This document shows, one piece after another, positions 1-6,546 of a stretch of DNA of 36,615 bases. The DNA comes from a virus, in IMG/VR virus record IMGVR_UViG_3300022752_000193, positions 1 to 36,615 of that record, one strand, 5' to 3'. Every line of letters starts with the position of its first letter. The first letter of the stretch is position 1. Below the pieces are notes generated by a model. The model made no database searches. It was given only the letters and a program-made list of their open reading frames with translations, and had not been told where the DNA came from. Position numbers and translations under genes: made by a program.

Positions 1-1
1 A

Positions 2-193
2 GAATCAATTCTTGCAACATTCCTTGCTCAAGGAATTACTGTTGCAACGCCAGACGCTCCACAGGGCTTTAAGAATATTAGTGTAAGAATCGAAGGAAAT
101 ACTATATACATCTCTGTTACTATCAAGCTTGTCGAAGGTATTGACTTTATTCTCTCTGAGATCACTCTTCAAAGAGCTACTCAGACAGCTTAA
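2..193 (+). CDS. C-terminal end of a structural protein, probably tail sheath (partial)
   Basis: An open frame enters from the left edge and ends at TAA 191-193, giving the last 63 residues. The fragment alternates hydrophobic beta-strand-like segments (around ISVRIEG and IYISVTIKL) and closes with VEGIDFILSEITLQ. This resembles the last strands of contractile sheath proteins, where a short motif of the form (V)EFI-x-(I/V)-x-(I/V) ends the chain. Sheath directly upstream of tube is the usual myovirus order, which supports the call. It is followed by a strong terminator, so it closes a transcription unit. Another virion protein, such as a tail terminator, is possible because only the tail end is visible. 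Confidence 0.5.
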   Translation, partial: ESILATFLAQGITVATPDAPQGFKNISVRIEGNTIYISVTIKLVEGIDFILSEITLQRATQTA

Positions 194-197
194 GTGG

Positions 198-836
198 TTA
201 AGGTCTTCTATTAAGAAGCTGAAGGCATATTTCTTCAGCTTCTTTTGTTATTTTATTGCTTTTTAATAAATTTTCTTTATGAACCATTGGCCTCCAGTTT
301 GACCAATGTTGAAGTTTCTCTAGTTCTTCCTTGTTTAAGGCAATAGAACAAGGGCAAATGTGATCAAAAGACCAATAGTCGCCATAATTTTGCTCTGTCA
401 TCTCTGTTTCTAGCATAGAGATAATGTGATTCTTAAAATCAGTCCAATTAATTCCTAGTAAACTTTCTAAATTTTTAGTTTTGCAAATTCCTCTATTTGC
501 AAAATGATTAGAAACAAGTGATCTGATAGAACATAGTAGTTTGAAGTTTGTATTTGATAGCTTCTTTTCTTTTTGCCATTTTGCTGTATACGCTAAATGA
601 GCGTCTTTGTTTTCTTCTCGCCATTTATATGTCGATTTTTTATGTCTATCCTTATTAACACTGTTCCATCTTTTTCTATTTTCTGCTTCGCGATCCGCAT
701 TTTGAATTTTCCATTTTTTAGATATTTTTGTACAACATTCAGAACATTTTGATTTTCTTCCAAACAAACCCCTAGTTTCCTTGTGAAAGCTTTCTATCGG
801 TTTGTAGATCAGACATTGAGTGCATTGTTTTTCCAC
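198..836 (-). CDS. HNH endonuclease, probably free-standing homing type
   Basis: A 212-residue protein using the GTG at 834-836. An AGGAGG ribosome site sits 4 bases upstream of that GTG, and the protein then begins MEKQCTQC, as HNH proteins of this kind do; a longer frame to ATG 906-908 adds 24 unrelated residues. Residues 5-34 hold a zinc-ribbon-like C-x2-C and C-x2-C pair. A basic helical middle follows. The C-terminal nuclease motif has NYGDYWSFDHICPC (catalytic D158-H159), then NWRP (N180) and KENLLKSNK (about 187-195). The family nicks or cuts DNA using a metal ion. It is the only - strand gene here and interrupts sheath and tube, as expected of a mobile intronless endonuclease. No intron is visible. 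Its target site cannot be read from the sequence. Confidence 0.88.
   Translation of the reverse strand: MEKQCTQCLIYKPIESFHKETRGLFGRKSKCSECCTKISKKWKIQNADREAENRKRWNSVNKDRHKKSTYKWREENKDAHLAYTAKWQKEKKLSNTNFKLLCSIRSLVSNHFANRGICKTKNLESLLGINWTDFKNHIISMLETEMTEQNYGDYWSFDHICPCSIALNKEELEKLQHWSNWRPMVHKENLLKSNKITKEAEEICLQLLNRRP
213..257 (+). terminator. Rho-independent terminator after the sheath-like gene
   Basis: A perfect 12-bp stem, AAGAAGCTGAAG (213-224) with CTTCAGCTTCTT (233-244), has an 8-base loop and is followed by a T-rich run TTGTTATTTTATT (245-257). It lies 20 bases past the stop codon of the + strand structural gene. It also lies inside the last codons of the - strand endonuclease gene. No T-run follows in the - direction, so it should act mainly on the + strand. 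Confidence 0.85.
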
Positions 837-887
837 AACTCCTCCTAATGAATTTATACTAAGTCGAAGGTATTGTCTCCTATTTTT

Positions 888-921
888 TATTATCATAACT
901 ATAATCATGATAATATAAATA
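888..921. promoter_or_regulatory. Divergent promoter-like region between endonuclease and tube gene
   Basis: An inverted repeat TATTATCAT (888-896) / ATGATAATA (907-915) places the same motif, ATGATAATA, once on each strand facing the endonuclease and the tube gene. The + copy runs into TATAAATA (914-921), which equals the T4-type late promoter consensus. ATGATAATA recurs upstream of the fibre gene at 34098-34106. No convincing -35 box is seen. The location after a terminator and before a highly expressed gene fits a late promoter; activity is inferred. Confidence 0.5.
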
Positions 922-924
922 CAT

Positions 925-976
925 GACTCTTGCGGTAAGAGTTTCTAACGTAATGGGTTCTAGAGCCCTAGGAGAT
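925..976 (+). promoter_or_regulatory. Structured leader and ribosome site of the first tube gene
   Basis: Two short hairpins lie between the promoter-like motif and the start codon: ACTCTT (926-931) / AAGAGT (937-942), and a second at 955-968 (GGGTT/AGCCC with one G-U pair). An AGGAGA ribosome site (970-975) follows. Stable 5' hairpins of this kind often protect abundant phage messages, which would suit a major tail protein. That role is inferred. Confidence 0.4.
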
Positions 977-980
977 AGAT

Positions 981-1526
981 ATGGCAAAGAAGAAAACTAG
1001 TCTGATTACAGGCAGTAATGCAAAGATCAAGATAAATGGTGTGACCTTGGCATATGCCACTGATGTTCAATATGATGTTTCAGTACAGACTATTCCAATT
1101 GAGACAATGGGTCGGTATGAAGTTCTTTCAAATGAACCTATCGCAACTCTTGTTAGCGGATCTTTTTCGATCGTTCGCTACACTAAAGCAGCTTCAGCAG
1201 GAGGAGTTTCCGGCGCAGCTGCAAACGGCAACGGCGTAGGAAATTGGGATGGTGCTTCTGGAAAAATGTCTGAACACTTCAACCCTGGTGATCTTCTTGC
1301 TTCTCAAACTGTTGACATTGAGCTTTTTAGAAAGAACGTAAACGATCCAGCAGACAACACTGGTGTTGAGATCTTCAAGAAGATAATCGACGCAAGGTTG
1401 ACAAGAATGAGTGGCAGCGTTAATAAACGTGGTATATTGATGGAGTCTTTTACGTTCGTTGCTGAGATGATCGAAGATGATTCATTTGCAGCATCAAGAT
1501 CTGGCGAGGCTGACCTTAGCGCATAA
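981..1526 (+). CDS. Tail tube protein, paralogue 1
   Basis: 181 residues starting at ATG with AGGAGA 6 bases upstream. Members of this fold form stacked hexameric rings around the tape measure to make the inner tail tube. The N-terminal third reads ITGSNAKIKINGV, then YATDVQYDVSVQ, then IETMGRYEVLSNEP and VSGSFSIVRY. This strand pattern is shared closely with the next gene and more loosely with the third. A glycine/alanine/asparagine-rich loop lies near residues 73-93. The C-terminus (MESFTFVAEMIEDDSF) aligns with FQFIANYLDEDSF of the next protein. Position after sheath and before chaperones and tape measure supports tube identity. Which of the three paralogues is the major tube protein cannot be decided; this one has the clearest promoter and leader. 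Confidence 0.75.
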   Translation: MAKKKTSLITGSNAKIKINGVTLAYATDVQYDVSVQTIPIETMGRYEVLSNEPIATLVSGSFSIVRYTKAASAGGVSGAAANGNGVGNWDGASGKMSEHFNPGDLLASQTVDIELFRKNVNDPADNTGVEIFKKIIDARLTRMSGSVNKRGILMESFTFVAEMIEDDSFAASRSGEADLSA

Positions 1527-1633
1527 GGAATAGGTCCGTGGCAAATAAAAAACCATTTTTTATTACAGGTTCTAACTGTAAGATAAAAGTAAATGGTGTA
1601 ACTATAGCGTATGCCACGGACCTTTCCTATTCC
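1527..1633 (+). promoter_or_regulatory. Long-range RNA duplex covering the start of tube paralogue 2
   Basis: Bases 1527-1542 (GGAATAGGTCCGTGGC) contain most of the ribosome site (AAGGAA, 1525-1530) and the GTG start (1538-1540). They can pair with GCCACGGACC (1613-1622) and TATTCC (1628-1633): 10 plus 6 base pairs around a 5-base bulge. The downstream arm is codons 26-32 of the same gene. Folding would hide the start until ribosomes or other factors open it. The pairing is seen in the sequence; control of translation is inferred. Confidence 0.5.
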
Positions 1634-2200
1634 GTATCTATAGGCCATATTCCAGTGAAGATACTAGGAGTATATGAATCTGACACAATAGAACCTGTTT
1701 CGTATTCTGTTACTGGAAGTTTTACTGTGATTAGATATGTAGATGGAGCGACCAACTTTATAAAAAATATGGATGGAGCAAGTGGATACGGTAATGGGGT
1801 TGGTTCTTTTGCAGATTCAAGTCAATTCACCAGACCAGATCTTCTTAGACAAGATGGAAAAGCAGATCAAAGTGCAAATCCAGCAAAACTTGGAGACTCT
1901 ACAGGGTTTGATATAGAGATATATCAAAAAATTCCAACAGGATCAAGGGGATCTGTTGCAGATGATCTAGCCAATAAATTTGTAAAAGCTGTGAACTCAA
2001 CCGGTTTGTTGATAGGTGAAGAGTATCAAACTAAAGACATATTAGGAATAGCTAGGATTAGAAACTGCAGAATTGTTGCTATAAACTCTACGATCTCAAA
2101 AAAAACACCAATGATTCAACAGTTTCAATTTATAGCAAACTATCTTGATGAGGATAGTTTTATAGCAGAAACCTCTGGACAAGGTCAACAATTTTCTTGA
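1538..2200 (+). CDS. Tail tube-like protein, paralogue 2
   Basis: 220 residues from GTG 1538-1540, 11 bases after the previous stop, with AAGGAA (1525-1530) as ribosome site overlapping that stop region. The N-terminus FITGSNCKIKVNGVTIAYATDLSYSV repeats the pattern of the previous protein almost position by position. The ends also match (FQFIANYLDEDSF). Compared with paralogue 1 it has about 40 extra residues in the middle, with a glycine-rich stretch (ASGYGNGVGSF) and a further insert around residues 85-150. It is most likely a tube or tube-like ring protein, such as a variant ring at one end of the tail. Translation may be restrained by the duplex at 1527-1633. Confidence 0.7.
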   Translation: MANKKPFFITGSNCKIKVNGVTIAYATDLSYSVSIGHIPVKILGVYESDTIEPVSYSVTGSFTVIRYVDGATNFIKNMDGASGYGNGVGSFADSSQFTRPDLLRQDGKADQSANPAKLGDSTGFDIEIYQKIPTGSRGSVADDLANKFVKAVNSTGLLIGEEYQTKDILGIARIRNCRIVAINSTISKKTPMIQQFQFIANYLDEDSFIAETSGQGQQFS

Positions 2201-2208
2201 GGTCATAG

Positions 2209-2808
2209 ATGAGTAGAAGAAAAGGGTTCGACAGAGGAACAGGGTTAGAAAACTATCTAACTGGAGCTGTTGAGAATTTAATCTCAGCAGCTGGAACCAT
2301 TGCATCGTTAAGACCTTCTGCAAAGTATATGACTGGTGCTAGAACTGTCTTAAAGATAAACGGAAATATCGTAGGCTTTGCAATGCAAGTATCCTGGGCA
2401 ATCAATACAGAACAAACAGAGATTTACACCATAGATGACTATATGCCTTATGAGATAGTTCCTAGAAGAGTGTCTGTAAACGGAACACTCGGCATGTTTA
2501 TGATCCCAGGAAGATCTCCAACGGCTGAGATAATTCAATCTGATAGTCTCAGTTTCTTGTTTAATAAATATATAACTATAGAGGTTAGAGATTCTGTTAC
2601 AGATAATATATTGTTTAAAACAAACAAAGCAGTCATAACATCCTCTAGCGGAGATTTAAGAGCAGATCAGCTCGGATCGATGACGTTGCAGTGGAGAGCA
2701 ATCGGTTGGATAAACGAAACATCTCCACAAATTCCATCCAGTTGGAATAAAACAGCCGATGCAGTATCTGCAGATCCGTCTGCTATCTCAGAAAAGACTA
2801 AAAAGTAA
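2209..2808 (+). CDS. Tail tube-like protein, paralogue 3 (divergent)
   Basis: 199 residues from ATG 2209, 8 bases after the previous stop with TTGAGGT as ribosome site. Residues 1-40 are an extra N-terminal arm (FDRGTGLENYLTGAVENLIS). The shared tube pattern then appears as TGARTVLKINGN, VGFAMQVSWAINTEQTE, IYTIDDYMPYEIVP and VNGTLGMFMIP. The C-terminus is polar and lysine-ended (ISEKTKK). It is clearly more diverged than the first two and may form a special ring at the baseplate or neck end. The tube-fold call rests on this pattern and on its place in the tandem. Confidence 0.6.
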   Translation: MSRRKGFDRGTGLENYLTGAVENLISAAGTIASLRPSAKYMTGARTVLKINGNIVGFAMQVSWAINTEQTEIYTIDDYMPYEIVPRRVSVNGTLGMFMIPGRSPTAEIIQSDSLSFLFNKYITIEVRDSVTDNILFKTNKAVITSSSGDLRADQLGSMTLQWRAIGWINETSPQIPSSWNKTADAVSADPSAISEKTKK

Positions 2809-2847
2809 TTTTTTCTATTACTAGTTTTTAGTATAATATTATAAAAT
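2797..2847 (+). promoter_or_regulatory. AU-rich hairpin plus promoter-like motif before the chaperone gene
   Basis: ACTAAAAAGTAAT (2797-2809) can pair with ATTAC (2817-2821) and TTTTTAGT (2825-2832), 13 base pairs with a 3-base bulge. The hairpin spans the stop codon of the third tube gene. Directly after it is TATAATAT (2832-2839). The combination AGTTTTTA, two bases, ATAATAT (2823-2839) recurs exactly at 34091-34107 before the fibre gene. It may be a late promoter, an mRNA end signal or both. No T-run for a classical terminator is present. Confidence 0.4.
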
Positions 2848-2861
2848 GATGGAGAGTTGCT

Positions 2862-3230
2862 ATGGATCTACCAAAGCGAGAGAAAACTTTTTATTTTGAT
2901 TATGAAGGCGAATCAGGCTTCCGGTATGAAGGAAATTTCACTATAAAATGCAGACTAACTGTTGCAGAAAAGTATGCTGCAGAGTTAGAAAAGACTCGTC
3001 TTCAAGGAGATACTCTAAATCCTTCGCCAGGTCTTTCTGGTATGGCTATAGCAATATCTTCGCTAAGGTCACGTGTTGTAGATGGCCCTAACTGGTGGAA
3101 ACAAGGGTCAGGATTAGGAATAGAGGATGAAGATGCTCTTGTCGAGCTCTATTCAAAAGTTGAAGAAGTTGCAGCAGAATGGGCTTCTGAAGTTAAGAAG
3201 TCTGTAAAAGAAGAAAAGTTGGGAAACTAA
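2862..3230 (+). CDS. Tail assembly chaperone, short (G-type) form
   Basis: 122 residues from ATG 2862, preceded by GGAGAG. In long-tailed phages the gene just upstream of the tape measure makes a chaperone that binds the tape measure and recruits tube protein; it is not in the finished virion. The protein starts with beta-strand-like segments (KTFYFDYEGESGFRYEGNF), then an acidic, helical C-terminal half ending VKKSVKEEKLGN. Its last codons are the slippery site GGGAAAC, and the stop TAA directly follows. A minority of ribosomes should slip by -1 and make the longer product. Position, size and frameshift signal together identify it, although the sequence itself is not strongly conserved in this family. 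Confidence 0.82.
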   Translation: MDLPKREKTFYFDYEGESGFRYEGNFTIKCRLTVAEKYAAELEKTRLQGDTLNPSPGLSGMAIAISSLRSRVVDGPNWWKQGSGLGIEDEDALVELYSKVEEVAAEWASEVKKSVKEEKLGN

Positions 3231-3670
3231 TAGACGGAGATGGCGATGAGTCAATCTCCGTCTACGAAGCAATAGATAAGATAGTTGCAAAGAACGCCAG
3301 AGATCTTATATCTGAAAAAGGCAGACTCCATTTTCTTATGTCATGGTGGAGTCGCACCTACAACCGTCCTCTTAAAGACCCAATCCTACAATCTTACACT
3401 CTAGAAGAACTGTATTACGAATACAGGGATAAAATAGAAAGAGAACTTGCGTCTAAAGAAACGTCAGAGCAAGAAGATGATAAGATAGAACAAGAAAAAA
3501 TAGACAATGCACTTGCTTGGGCCGAGGCAGAAGAAGAAAAAGAAAGACAACAGATGAGTCAAAACCAAGGCGTGTCGGAAGAAGACATGAAGTGGATGAA
3601 GACTCAGATGGAAAAGGCTAAAGAGCAGTTTGGTGAAGACTTTGGCGAAGATATAGACGAGGAATTCTAA
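2862..3670 (+). CDS. Tail assembly chaperone, frameshifted long (GT-type) fusion
   Basis: Joined product: 2862-3227 read in frame, then 3227-3670 after a -1 slip, giving 122 + 147 = 269 residues. The added part begins LIDGDGDESISVYEAID and continues through HFLMSWWSRTYNRPLKD and YTLEELYYEYRDKIERE. It ends in a strongly acidic, glutamine-rich helical tail (EEDMKWMKTQ, EDFGEDIDEEF). Residue content fits the T domain of lambda-type G/GT pairs. The ATG at 3338 lies inside the fusion and has no good ribosome site, so 3338-3670 is not a separate gene in this reading. The stop is 1 base before the tape measure ATG. Confidence 0.85.
3221..3264 (+). promoter_or_regulatory. Programmed -1 ribosomal frameshift signal
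   Basis: The heptamer GGGAAAC (3221-3227) is in the X-XXY-YYZ register with zero-frame codons GGA AAC, one codon before the TAA stop (3228-3230). Immediately downstream, TAGACGGAGAT (3231-3241) pairs perfectly with ATCTCCGTCTA (3254-3264), an 11-bp stem with a 12-base loop. The stem begins 3 bases after the heptamer, or 5 bases if only the inner 9 pairs form. The -1 frame is open from here through 3670. TGGCG (3241-3245) could also pair with CGCCA (3295-3299) as a pseudoknot, but this is weak. Confidence 0.92.
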
Positions 3671-3671
3671 G

Positions 3672-6524
3672 ATGGCTGATGATAATGATATAAAAAATAG
3701 GTCAAGAAAAAAACTACAAGAAATAAACACTCTGCCATCTAGAGTCACAGAGCGAATCTATGATATTTATACCGAGGCATCAACTAAGACAAAAACACAA
3801 TTAGATTTAGAATCTAGATTAGAAAGAGTTCAAGAAGCAAGAGAAAGAGCAAGCAGAAGCGTAGAGCTTGCAAGAAGAACCGGAGATGATCAGTTAGAAG
3901 TCTATCGAAGACAGCATCAAAGATTTGCAGAACGAGAAGCTAAAACAAGAGAACAGATAGAATCTGAAGAAATCAATAGAAGAGAAAATGCAAGAAGAAT
4001 ATCTTCTAGATACGTTGGCATCTCACTTTCTCCAGAGAGATTAGAGAGACAAGTTAACAAACTAGGAGGATCTACAGACGCTAGATTCCTGGGAAGAGAC
4101 ATGGCTCAACAGATGTCTCAGTCTGAGCTTGAAACCCGAGCTAGACAGAATCTAGAACACACACAGCAAACAGCTTCGCAGATTATGGCGTTATCCAAGG
4201 ACATCGACGATCCTCGTTCAGCTGCAAAAATACAAGGATTGGTTAGAACACTTGGTCGTCAGCAAGCTTACGGTGGAATGGTATCCGCTGCCATAAATAC
4301 GCAAAGAGAAATGGGGCTTGACGAAAGAAGTGTTCAAGGAAGAGCTGCATCGATATCTGAAAAGATAAATAGAGAATTGATGGCAGAAGGAGTGAGATCA
4401 GATGTTAGATCTGGAAACGTTCGCTCATACAAAGAAGAAATGGATGAATATAGAAAATTAAGAGAAGCTGTTAAAAACACAGCAGATGAGATCAAATCTC
4501 TTGGAGAAGCTGGGGTTGACTTAAGAAAACAGCAAGAAGAGCAAATATCAGCATATGAAAAACAAAAACAAGTAGTAAAAGAAATGCAAGCTGCCGGCAT
4601 GGATGGCGGCGGCGGTGGTATGACAACTGCTCAAAAAATAGGTTTAGCCGGTCGTGGTTTTTCTGCAATTTCAGGCATAGGGTATCATGCTGTTGTCGGA
4701 TCTGAGATAGAGCAAACTAGAGCTCGAACCGGTCTTGCTGCCGTGATGAATCAGCAATTTTTCAATCAACAAAATGCCCTATCGGGTGATATGTCTTCTT
4801 TGCTTATATCTAGTTCTGGAATCGATGCGGCAATGCTGCAGAGAGCAGAGATAATGCGAACAAGAGCTAGAACAGGCGCAATAGGGTCTACTGTAGGTGG
4901 TGTTGGTCAAACAATAAGCAGTGCAGCTGCATCAGTTGCAAGCAGAGACGCAGGCGGAGCTATTAACACAGTTGTTTCTGGAGTTGAAACCACTGCTAAA
5001 AACGCCATAGACATCTCAAAAGGCATACCGCAAACAAATGCTGCCATAGATGCATACAGCGCCGGCATGGGACTTAGTCAAGAAACCATAAGAATAAGAG
5101 CTCAATCTCTTCAAGCTTTTTACAACGACAGAATGGCAGCTTATCAAGCAGCAACTGGAACCGGAGCATTGTCTTCTACATTGATGGAAGAAATGACAAA
5201 CCCTGCTTTGGCTTCAAGACTTGGCAACATAGATTTAAATAGACAAAAAAATCTTTTTAACATGGGTGCGAATCAAGTTGGCGTGTCTTTCATGCAGAGT
5301 GCAGAGAGTAGAGAAAGAGTTCTGACCTCAGCAGCCTCAGCTGAAAGAAGAGGATTGATATCTGCTGAACAGTACATGAGCAACCTTGGCAAGATCACTG
5401 CAGCGGGAGGTTCTCAGAAAGACTTTGAAGATGCTATGGCAAATGCTGTTGCGCGCGGTGTTAGTGATTCTGCTTCTATAGGCAGAATGGTTGAGGCGAT
5501 GACCAATCTCTCTCAAATGGCAGATCAGGGAAGAGGAGCATCTGGAACAAGTGCTGCGCTTCAGGCATTTGGGATTGGTCTACAGACTTTCGAAGGTACA
5601 GGTTTCGATCAGAGACAAAGAGAACAGAATGTTATGAGAGGTCTTGCTTCTTTTCAAGAGATGACCGGTGGCGTGAATATGGATCTGAGCACAGTGTCTC
5701 AGATAGCAACATTAAAAAAATCATTTCCTGGCATTGGTGGAGCTACGTTGCAAAACATAGCAGGACTTGGAACAGAAGGAGCAGCTGATCTACTTTCATC
5801 GTTGAGAGAGTACGGTGGAGCAGACGCTCAAAAAAGAAAAGACATAGAGAGAAGAATACGAGAAAAAGGTGTATCGGGAGTCTTCTTTGATGAAAAAACT
5901 GGCGAGATGAGATCTGATTATCTAAAAGCCGGCGAAGATATCTATAAAAGCGAACTGCTAAGCGTAGCTCCATCTGTTGCCAATAGAGGAGGAAATAAGG
6001 CTCGTGAAGAATATATAGATGTAATAACAGGTAAAAAGAAATTCAGTGAACTATCGACCAGCACAGTGGATGTCTTAGCAAGTTTGAATCTTGGAGAAGC
6101 AGCTATAGCAGGTGTATCTGGAAGATTGACCGATCGAGGATTTAAGACAACCGCTCCTGAGAAGCCTGGGGGTTTGAGAGATCAGACTGCAACTGCGATG
6201 GAGCTGAGCACACAGGCGACTATAAAGAATATTAATGCATTCGGAAACAGTATGGAAGAAGTTGTACAAAGAATGCAGAAGGTTTTGGATAATTTTGATC
6301 CAGAAAAATCTTTTTCAAGAACTACTCAAGCAGCTGGGGAGATGCATCTAGATGCCTCTGCTTTCGATGGCGCAGTTGTTACATTTAAACAAGCTGTCGA
6401 AATTTTTGCAAAGACTCAGGGAGTGGTTATGCCAGGAACTCCTCAGCCAAGCTTGGATCTAAATTCAAATGCAGGTGGAAGTAATTGGTTGCCGGTTAGG
6501 GGCGGTAGGATTCCGGGTTTTTAA
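3672..6524 (+). CDS. Tape measure protein
   Basis: 950 residues from ATG 3672, one base after the chaperone stop, with GAGGA about 10 bases upstream. This protein runs through the tail lumen and sets tail length. Residues 1-115 are highly charged and coiled-coil-like (LESRLERVQEARERAS, QIESEEINRRENARR). The middle is alanine/serine/glutamine-rich helix. A GGGGGM run lies near residue 312, followed by weakly hydrophobic glycine/alanine-rich segments (about 320-345 and 400-450) that may be the membrane-active part seen in many tape measures. No lysozyme or peptidase motif is recognised. At about 0.15 nm per residue, its length predicts a tail of roughly 140 nm. Position next to the frameshifting chaperone makes the call firm. 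Confidence 0.9.
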   Translation: MADDNDIKNRSRKKLQEINTLPSRVTERIYDIYTEASTKTKTQLDLESRLERVQEARERASRSVELARRTGDDQLEVYRRQHQRFAEREAKTREQIESEEINRRENARRISSRYVGISLSPERLERQVNKLGGSTDARFLGRDMAQQMSQSELETRARQNLEHTQQTASQIMALSKDIDDPRSAAKIQGLVRTLGRQQAYGGMVSAAINTQREMGLDERSVQGRAASISEKINRELMAEGVRSDVRSGNVRSYKEEMDEYRKLREAVKNTADEIKSLGEAGVDLRKQQEEQISAYEKQKQVVKEMQAAGMDGGGGGMTTAQKIGLAGRGFSAISGIGYHAVVGSEIEQTRARTGLAAVMNQQFFNQQNALSGDMSSLLISSSGIDAAMLQRAEIMRTRARTGAIGSTVGGVGQTISSAAASVASRDAGGAINTVVSGVETTAKNAIDISKGIPQTNAAIDAYSAGMGLSQETIRIRAQSLQAFYNDRMAAYQAATGTGALSSTLMEEMTNPALASRLGNIDLNRQKNLFNMGANQVGVSFMQSAESRERVLTSAASAERRGLISAEQYMSNLGKITAAGGSQKDFEDAMANAVARGVSDSASIGRMVEAMTNLSQMADQGRGASGTSAALQAFGIGLQTFEGTGFDQRQREQNVMRGLASFQEMTGGVNMDLSTVSQIATLKKSFPGIGGATLQNIAGLGTEGAADLLSSLREYGGADAQKRKDIERRIREKGVSGVFFDEKTGEMRSDYLKAGEDIYKSELLSVAPSVANRGGNKAREEYIDVITGKKKFSELSTSTVDVLASLNLGEAAIAGVSGRLTDRGFKTTAPEKPGGLRDQTATAMELSTQATIKNINAFGNSMEEVVQRMQKVLDNFDPEKSFSRTTQAAGEMHLDASAFDGAVVTFKQAVEIFAKTQGVVMPGTPQPSLDLNSNAGGSNWLPVRGGRIPGF

Positions 6525-6546
6525 ATATTTAAAAGAGTAACAAAAC

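Noticed and set aside
1304-1648. Opposite-strand open frames across the tube, tape measure, J-like and propeller genes
   Set aside because: They lie fully under strong + strand genes, lack ribosome sites and family motifs, and reflect codon use of the + strand. They are shadows.
3338-3670. A separate 110-residue gene starting at ATG 3338
   Set aside because: The frame is open back to the slippery heptamer at 3221, no good ribosome site precedes ATG 3338, and a perfect frameshift stem is present. It is better read as the second half of the fused chaperone.
6519-6534. Perfect 16-base palindrome TTTTAAATATTTAAAA at the tape measure stop
   Set aside because: It is made only of A and T. As RNA it allows at most six A-U pairs around a tiny loop. 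Chance is likely in this AT-rich sequence.
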